NCBI RefSeq assembly: GCF_014839805.1
Contig: NC_051121.1
Location: forward strand, 5,687,116-5,751,115
Source of the DNA: Manduca sexta
Lineage: Eukaryota; Arthropoda; Insecta; Lepidoptera; Sphingidae
Length of the DNA: 64,000 bases
Direction: 5' to 3'
Shown: positions 59,601 through 64,000 of the stretch, one piece after another
How the letters are laid out: each line of letters opens with the position of its first letter
How positions within the stretch are numbered: position 1 is the first letter of the stretch
The notes under the pieces: generated by a model
What the model was told of the DNA's origin: nothing
Database searches by the model: none
What the model saw: only the letters and a program-made list of their open reading frames with translations
Position numbers and translations under genes: made by a program

Positions 59601-62600
59601 TTTAGTTTTAGTTGCCAGCTTTTAGTATTTAATTAATTGGGTCATTTAGTGTAAAATTTTATTTTGTAATTTTACGTATTATTGAGTGTTCAAATACTTT
59701 CCATTTTGCATGTTCATTTTTCTTTCTTAAATATGAGTTGTGTGATTACTTTAAATACTCAGGTCCTAACAGGTTCCCTCAGGAAGATAACTGGATCAAG
59801 AATTCGTATAGCGCTGTACGCTGTCAACTAACTTTTGGAACTTCCAGTAGTTTGGGGACTGATCGAAGTTTTACCAATATTAAGAGGTTAAGTTTAAGTG
59901 TCATTATTTATGGTTCGTATTTCTACCGCAAACACTTGAAAACTTCTTGAACTACAAGATCGTTAATGCTTCCTTCAACTACTGCAGTGGAGGTTTATTT
60001 ATTTGTCTGTTTCCTTCAATGTTTACATCCAAACGTTTTCAAAACTTGTCAATTTTATATTAGTAGAATGGGATTCAACTGGGATGGTAGTATTGCTTTA
60101 CAGAAAATTTATGTGAACAGGTTGCATTGCTGTTGCGTAACACGCACCCACTTATTTTACTGGAAGTGAAAAAATCCCTCTTCTCTTGTCCATTTTCAAC
60201 CTTATGATCTAAGATATAAGGCATCCACAATTTGACTACCAAGTGTCCTTAGTGGTTATAGCGGTTACTTACCGTCAATTGCTTGATTGGCAACCTTTTT
60301 GTCGCTAATTTGGAGTGTGATCGAGTTTAGAAACCAAGACACCAGATATTTATTAATAGTGATTTCAATTATCTTATTATTTTAAATTTCTAAATAGATA
60401 TTCCTAATAGAATTATTTCACGACCGGTCTCAATATCTTATTGAAAGATTACAAACAGTTGAAATTCTTCCTTTTGATGATCATCTGTATTTCTATATAC
60501 TAAGATAAATAAGAATACCTTACCCGTGAAGTTTATATCGAGAGGTCGAGTAAGATTATTGTCATTTGTGCATTTCTTTTTTGCCTTTTTCATCTTAATA
60601 AATAAATTTATAAATAATTGTTATAATAATCTATGCAGTATGTTATTTAAATTATTATCATTAAATTTAAAAAATAAATATAGAAAAGAATTATAGTTGT
60701 TACGCCACTTGTTTTCAGTGCTAAAATAAAATGCTTCGGCGGGTGTAATCACTACACTGGTAGCGTAACTGTTACTGTCGAGTTGAGATAGCAAACTTCA
60801 GTTAATTGTTAGCAAGTAATTACGACCGGTCGTAAGTAGTTCATAAATGGGTTACATAACAATTTATTGTTGCAGCCGATGTTGATCGCTCGAAGGGAGT
60901 ACCCATACCACAGATGGGAGCCGCTCTACTTTGGCACTCACAAGGAGCCTTGGTACAGCGAAGTATTGTCGTGGGAGGGACGGCAGGACAAAATGACGCA
61001 GGTAATAAATTATAACTCTTAGATAGACGTAAATAGGGTTGTTTATTATATGACAAAAAATTTGGCGTTTTATGTTTTTTTTTTATTTATGATTATTTTG
61101 TAATTGTTAAGACGCCACTTGTGATAATTTTTCAATGTTTTTGTTTTATCAGCATTTTCATTTTAGTTTTCTTTTTTATTTAATATCTTTTTAACAGTGG
61201 TTTATTTCTACCAGATGCTAGAACTATGCCTTCAGAAGTACAAACTGTATATATTAGATGGCGGATTCCTGTGCCATGCAGCGCCTCACCAGAAAAAAGA
61301 TTTGCTCACGCCTGCGCAGTGCGCCATCCGTCGGTGGGCTGTGTTCTCCAATTTGTACCAATATTCCATCAGTATGTTAAACTTTTCCAAAAAATACAAG
61401 CGTATTTTGGAACTGATAAAAAAATCCGGTAGTCGCAGTTGTGATCTGGTTTTTCGTTACTGATATGTTTTTTTTTATTTCTTATTAATCAATTACTTTG
61501 TTAGTTTAATTTTTGTTAAGTTTTTGGATTTATGAATTAAATTGCGATTTTATTACCATGAGTTTAGTTCTTGCACTCTCTATTCTTAGTAATACCAGTT
61601 CTAATGTTTTTTTTTTAACTGAATCAAATGAAACATCATGTTTATTTCTTTATTATCTGTAATATTGCATTTAAACGTATTCAAATAACACGTAAGTATG
61701 CAGCGTTCGTTTTCATCTAAATACTTCGTGCAACGAATATTTTAAACAATTTCAATTCCCGTTGCTTATAGTACTGACAGGATAATGAGTTTCGTGAGAG
61801 AGTGTTGAGTTATTTCTTTTAAAAGACGTGTCGCATCTTTCAAACATACCATATTGAAAATACTAAATGTAAATATTTTATATTTAGCGTTTTAACATTT
61901 ATGTGTTTAAAAATCAACACTGAGAATTAAAATAGTATTTAGTACTTAAAAAAAAAAATTATTTACAAAAAGATAATTCTAATCAAACTAGCTAACAAGC
62001 AAGATCATAAAAATATAGCTATTAAAATGCAACGATTGTGAACGTCCGTTCGATTTAAAGCAATAATGTATCCCCAACGTAGTGGTCCGCAGGCCAGCTG
62101 GATCAGTTACGCGCCCTTTTTCTTTTTTTTTGCACGACTGACCACGTCACATTGCTAATTCTACATTCAATTATTTCTTTGCAATGTTATTTACAGATCC
62201 GTATAGATACTTTATTTTGTAAGAAAGACATTTCTCTGTGTACTGAGTATTATCATTTTGTGTATTTGGTATAGTTAAATATATTACAAAACATTCTATT
62301 GTACTTTCATTACACGTTCACAATATTCAAATAACACGATACGTATTACATCTTCTAATCCAATAAGTTATGTGAGACTGGAATGTTTGAAGAGTTGACG
62401 TTATTGGATTCGCATGATCAGATAAGTGACGTAGCTCCAGAATAAACTTAATTGAAGAAATTCCTTACGTTTGTTTTTAGTAGTGTGAATAAATAGCTAC
62501 ACGTTTTGATGACCCAGCTGGTAAAGCTGGAAGATCTGAGTTCAATGCCTATTCTCCGACTGAATAATATTAAGTATGAAAAACAGTTACCTATAATAGT

Positions 62601-63280
62601 ACCTGATCAAATTCGAAACTTCTAATCGACAATACAATTGGTCTTACACCTGATTTCTCTCTGGTCATGTCGGATTGCCGTCTCACCGAACTATGAGAAT
62701 GAAGGAACAGAGTGTGCACCTGTGTACTGCGCACACACTTTTGCACTATAATATCTTTCGCGTACCTTGCTGATCTCCGTTGAGATTAGCCGTCGTGGCT
62801 GAAATTCGGCTACAAGGATCTATTCTTGGAGTAATTAATAATGTTAATAGAGTATCACATAATTAAAATAATATCAAGATGTAAACAAATGTAATAAGTA
62901 GAAAGGGTAAATAGACTTACTTGGTGATAGTCTAATACCGTATAAAAAGTTTAGTATCATTAATCTAAAGTTTAGTACAGTAAGGATCAATCTCCATTAT
63001 TTTTTTTTGGTCACGCGGCATTGCACTATCCCCAAGGATTTCCACAATTCTATTAATAATTCTTTTGAAACTTTTCTTCAACTAGATGCTAGAGCTGTGC
63101 CTCAAAGAGTACAGGATGGTGGTCCTGGACGGGGGATTCCTTTGCCATGCTGCTGTCTCGAAGAGCCACGTGGCGCCGCGCCACACGCGCGCCGAACGAC
63201 TCAACTCCGAGCGGTATACGAAAATTCTCGGCGCTTTACGACATAAGTACCATGATCGTGCACAATGCAAAGTCATGTAG
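47633..63280 (+). CDS. B4GAT1: Family GT49 glycosyltransferase, B4GAT1-like (512 aa with the distal last exon)
   Basis: Exons 47633-48729, 53428-53548, 60876-61001 and 63086-63280 (1539 nt; GT-AG, phases agree). The start ATG at 47633 precedes a short basic cytoplasmic tail and one membrane anchor at about residues 21-41, so it is a type II Golgi protein. The lumenal catalytic domain contains SDIEMVPS, whose DIE at 310-312 fits a metal-binding DxD/DxE motif. Also present are HCQRFPGLQSWL, REYPYHRWEPLYFGTHKEPW, SWEGRQDKMTQMLELC and LDGGFLCHA, which match B4GAT1 more closely than LARGE. B4GAT1 adds glucuronic acid that primes matriglycan on alpha-dystroglycan. The distal last exon keeps the basic C-terminal stretch usual for the family. 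A second last exon exists at 61215-61463. Family and fold are well supported; the substrate is inferred. Confidence 0.88.
49215..49397 (-). repeat. tRNA-derived SINE, inverted, internally shortened
   Basis: TTTTATCCCCGAAAGGGTAG tail side, B box region GGGGATCGAACCCGGGACCT near 49335-49354, and the head at GCCACGGAGGCA. Confidence 0.7.
50578..50692. mobile_element. MITE copy B, inverted relative to 29141-29262
   Basis: CTCAGCCAATCACAATAAAACGACAC reads, reversed, as the arm GTCGTTTTATTGTGATTGG of copy A. The other arm is GATGTCGTTTAATTTTCATG followed by TGTGATTGGTCGAGAGACCA. Confidence 0.65.
51895..52075 (+). repeat. Interspersed repeat ('TTTGCCTGCGGCTCCGTC' end)
   Basis: TTTTGCCTGCGGCTCCGTCT then ATTCCGGGATAAATAGTTTC, a repeat type frequent in lepidopteran introns. 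A related copy is at 58138-58345 (AGCTTTTGCTCGCTGCTTCA). Confidence 0.5.
52175..52475 (+). repeat. LINE 3'-end-like repeat
   Basis: GGTAGGTCTCTCATATGTGA to CTTACCATCAGGCGAACGGC and an A-rich end. The terminal motif is typical of 3' ends of lepidopteran non-LTR elements. The 67-codon frame over it is not a protein. Confidence 0.6.
53095..53280 (+). repeat. AAGCTGAAGAGTTT-family repeat with GC stem end
   Basis: ATAAAGCTGAAGAGTTTGTT, GACAATCTCGGAAACTACAA and the end GCGGGCTAAGCCGTAGGCAG. It lies about 150 bases before the exon at 53428. Confidence 0.55.
56010..56135 (+). repeat. G-run repeat, second copy
   Basis: TTTTCTCCCGACTTTGCAGC and CTTCGTGGTCATGGGG precede a run of 14 G at 56100-56113. 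It is the same family as 36905-37050, and the G tract is in the corresponding place. Confidence 0.55.
57130..57290 (-). repeat. SINE-like repeat, inverted copy of the 62500-62830 family
   Basis: CTCAACGGAGATCAGCGATA, GCACAAGTGTGTACGCAATA, CAGGTGCACTCTCTCTTCCT and CTCATAGTCCAGTAAGACGG are the reverse complement of the motifs at 62650-62800. Confidence 0.65.
58138..58345 (+). repeat. Interspersed repeat ('AGCTTTTGCTCGCTGCTTC')
   Basis: It contains TTTTTCCGGGATAAAAGTAG and TTTCATTGAAATCCGTCGGT, hallmarks of a dispersed insect repeat type. It is related to 51895-52075. Confidence 0.5.
61215..61463 (+). CDS. B4GAT1: Alternative last exon of the GT49 gene (530-aa isoform)
   Basis: Acceptor ATTTCTACCAG precedes 82 codons that join exon 3 (ending at 61001) in phase 0. 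It starts MLELCLQKYKLYILDGGFLC, the homologue of the distal exon's MLELCLKEYRMVVLDGGFLC, then diverges. The tail is ISMLNFSKKYKRILELIKKS and ends VFRY. Nucleotide differences are mostly at third positions in the first 25 codons, so this is an old exon duplication kept under constraint. It is one of two mutually exclusive 3' ends; stop at 61461-61463. Use in transcripts is inferred. Confidence 0.72.
   Translation: MLELCLQKYKLYILDGGFLCHAAPHQKKDLLTPAQCAIRRWAVFSNLYQYSISMLNFSKKYKRILELIKKSGSRSCDLVFRY
62500..62830 (+). repeat. SINE-like repeat, best copy of its family
   Basis: A possible tRNA-like head (GACCCAGCTGGTAAAGCTGG, GAGTTCAATGCC) is followed by GTCGGATTGCCGTCTCACCG, GAGTGTGCACCTGTGTACTG and GCTGATCTCCGTTGAGATTA. 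It lies between the two alternative last exons of the GT49 gene. Confidence 0.65.
63086..63280 (+). CDS. B4GAT1: Distal (ancestral-type) last exon of the GT49 gene
   Basis: Acceptor TCTTCAACTAG precedes 64 codons plus stop. MLELCLKEYRMVVLDGGFLC leads into a basic region (APRHTRAERLNSERYTKILG) and ends CKVM. The basic Arg-rich tail resembles the C-terminus of B4GAT1 proteins, so I take this exon as the original and 61215-61463 as its duplicate. Confidence 0.82.
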   Translation: MLELCLKEYRMVVLDGGFLCHAAVSKSHVAPRHTRAERLNSERYTKILGALRHKYHDRAQCKVM

Positions 63281-64000
63281 TTTGGTAAGTATTATTGAAG
63301 AATGAGGTAAAGGGTACGAAGGAGTCTCTTTAAGTATTGAGAATGAAAGAGACACTGCTCTTGTAGAAGGCAATGCAAGTGCAAGAGAATTGGTGTTCCG
63401 AAGATATACAATTGCGATTGACGTGATCCATTAGCAATGTTTAATTATAAGGTAGTTTGACCAAAAAAAGTTCGGTTCCTAACAATGTTCATTATTGTTT
63501 ATTATTGGCCATTATGTTGTTGGTATTTTTTGTTGTAGTTCAAAATCATATTAGGATTTTTTGTTGATTTTATTATTGTTGTTCTTATATTTTGTATGCT
63601 GCCTTTTAATCAAAGAGGTTTCTTTTTTTTATGAAACGATTTTATCAAGATTTTTAAATTAATTTGGTCTTCAAGGGTTCCGTTACCTTACTAATTACTA
63701 CTAATTGGGGTGTCTGTGAAAATGTTTGAATTTTTGTAAATCTATAAATTTAATCTTATTGTTTAATTTCTAGGTTATGATGGTTTATTTGATGCTTAAA
63801 AGATCATTAGTTATCTTGGTCAACTATGTATTTTTATCATAATAATGAAGGTATCACGATAAAATTAATTTAATATTTCATGATATTCGGACCATCTCCC
63901 TAGCCGAACTATTTATCGTACAAGTCGTTTAAAGCATGCAACATATTGCAACACGAAACACTAATTTAATCAACACATAACTCGGTTATTTGAATTACAA
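63281..64000. other. 3' flank of the GT49 gene
   Basis: AT-rich sequence that presumably contains the 3' UTR. I see no further exon, no strong poly(A) signal I would defend, and no repeat I recognise. Confidence 0.35.

Larger units (their letters stand above)
53549..60875 (+). other. Intron 2 of the GT49 gene, repeat-bearing
   Basis: 7.3 kb without a convincing exon. Contents include relatives of the repeat at 30520-30970 (53890-54000, 54800-54970), SINE pieces (about 55085-55200 and 57383-57487), the repeat at 57130-57290, and the G-run repeat at 56010-56135. Frames such as 54194-54430 are not recognisable. Confidence 0.5.

Overview
The window is a nuclear chromosome segment of an insect, almost certainly a butterfly or moth (Lepidoptera). 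It is AT-rich. Its genes are split by GT-AG introns, and the proteins look insect-like. Non-coding DNA is crowded with short retroposons: tRNA-headed SINEs with A/B boxes, LINE 3' ends with trinucleotide tails, and palindromic MITEs. These resemble families I know from lepidopteran genomes. There are no operons, CRISPR arrays or intact transposase or reverse-transcriptase ORFs.

I could assemble four protein-coding genes exon by exon, with every splice phase consistent. (1) 768-5216, minus strand: king tubby (Tubby/TULP family), 7 coding exons, 408 aa. (2) 6491-13636, plus strand: the mitochondrial type-I DnaJ co-chaperone Tid1/DNAJA3, 9 common exons and two alternative terminal exons. One gives a soluble 482-aa protein, the other a 550-aa protein with a C-terminal membrane segment. 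(3) 15144-44632, minus strand: a two-pore-domain (K2P) potassium-channel-like protein, 9 exons, 471 aa. It sits in 29 kb of transposon-rich introns and both of its selectivity filters are non-canonical. (4) 47633-63280, plus strand: a type II Golgi glycosyltransferase of family GT49, closest to B4GAT1. It has two homologous alternative last exons (61215-61463 and 63086-63280).

Tubby and Tid1 are divergently arranged around a 1.27-kb spacer that holds a near-perfect 365-bp TTAA-bounded palindrome. The K2P gene and the GT49 gene are also divergent, around a 3.0-kb spacer. The genes have unrelated cellular roles (PIP2-linked adaptor, mitochondrial chaperone, membrane channel, dystroglycan-type glycosylation), so this is a neighbourhood and not a functional cluster.

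The most interesting content is the K2P-like gene. Pore 1 reads TALGFG and pore 2 reads TTSGGLE, against the family patterns TTIGYG and TTIGFGD. Next are the two genes with alternative C-termini, and a series of nested and palindromic mobile elements, several with visible target-site duplications. All exon assignments come from reading splice sites and protein family patterns by eye, with no transcript or database support.
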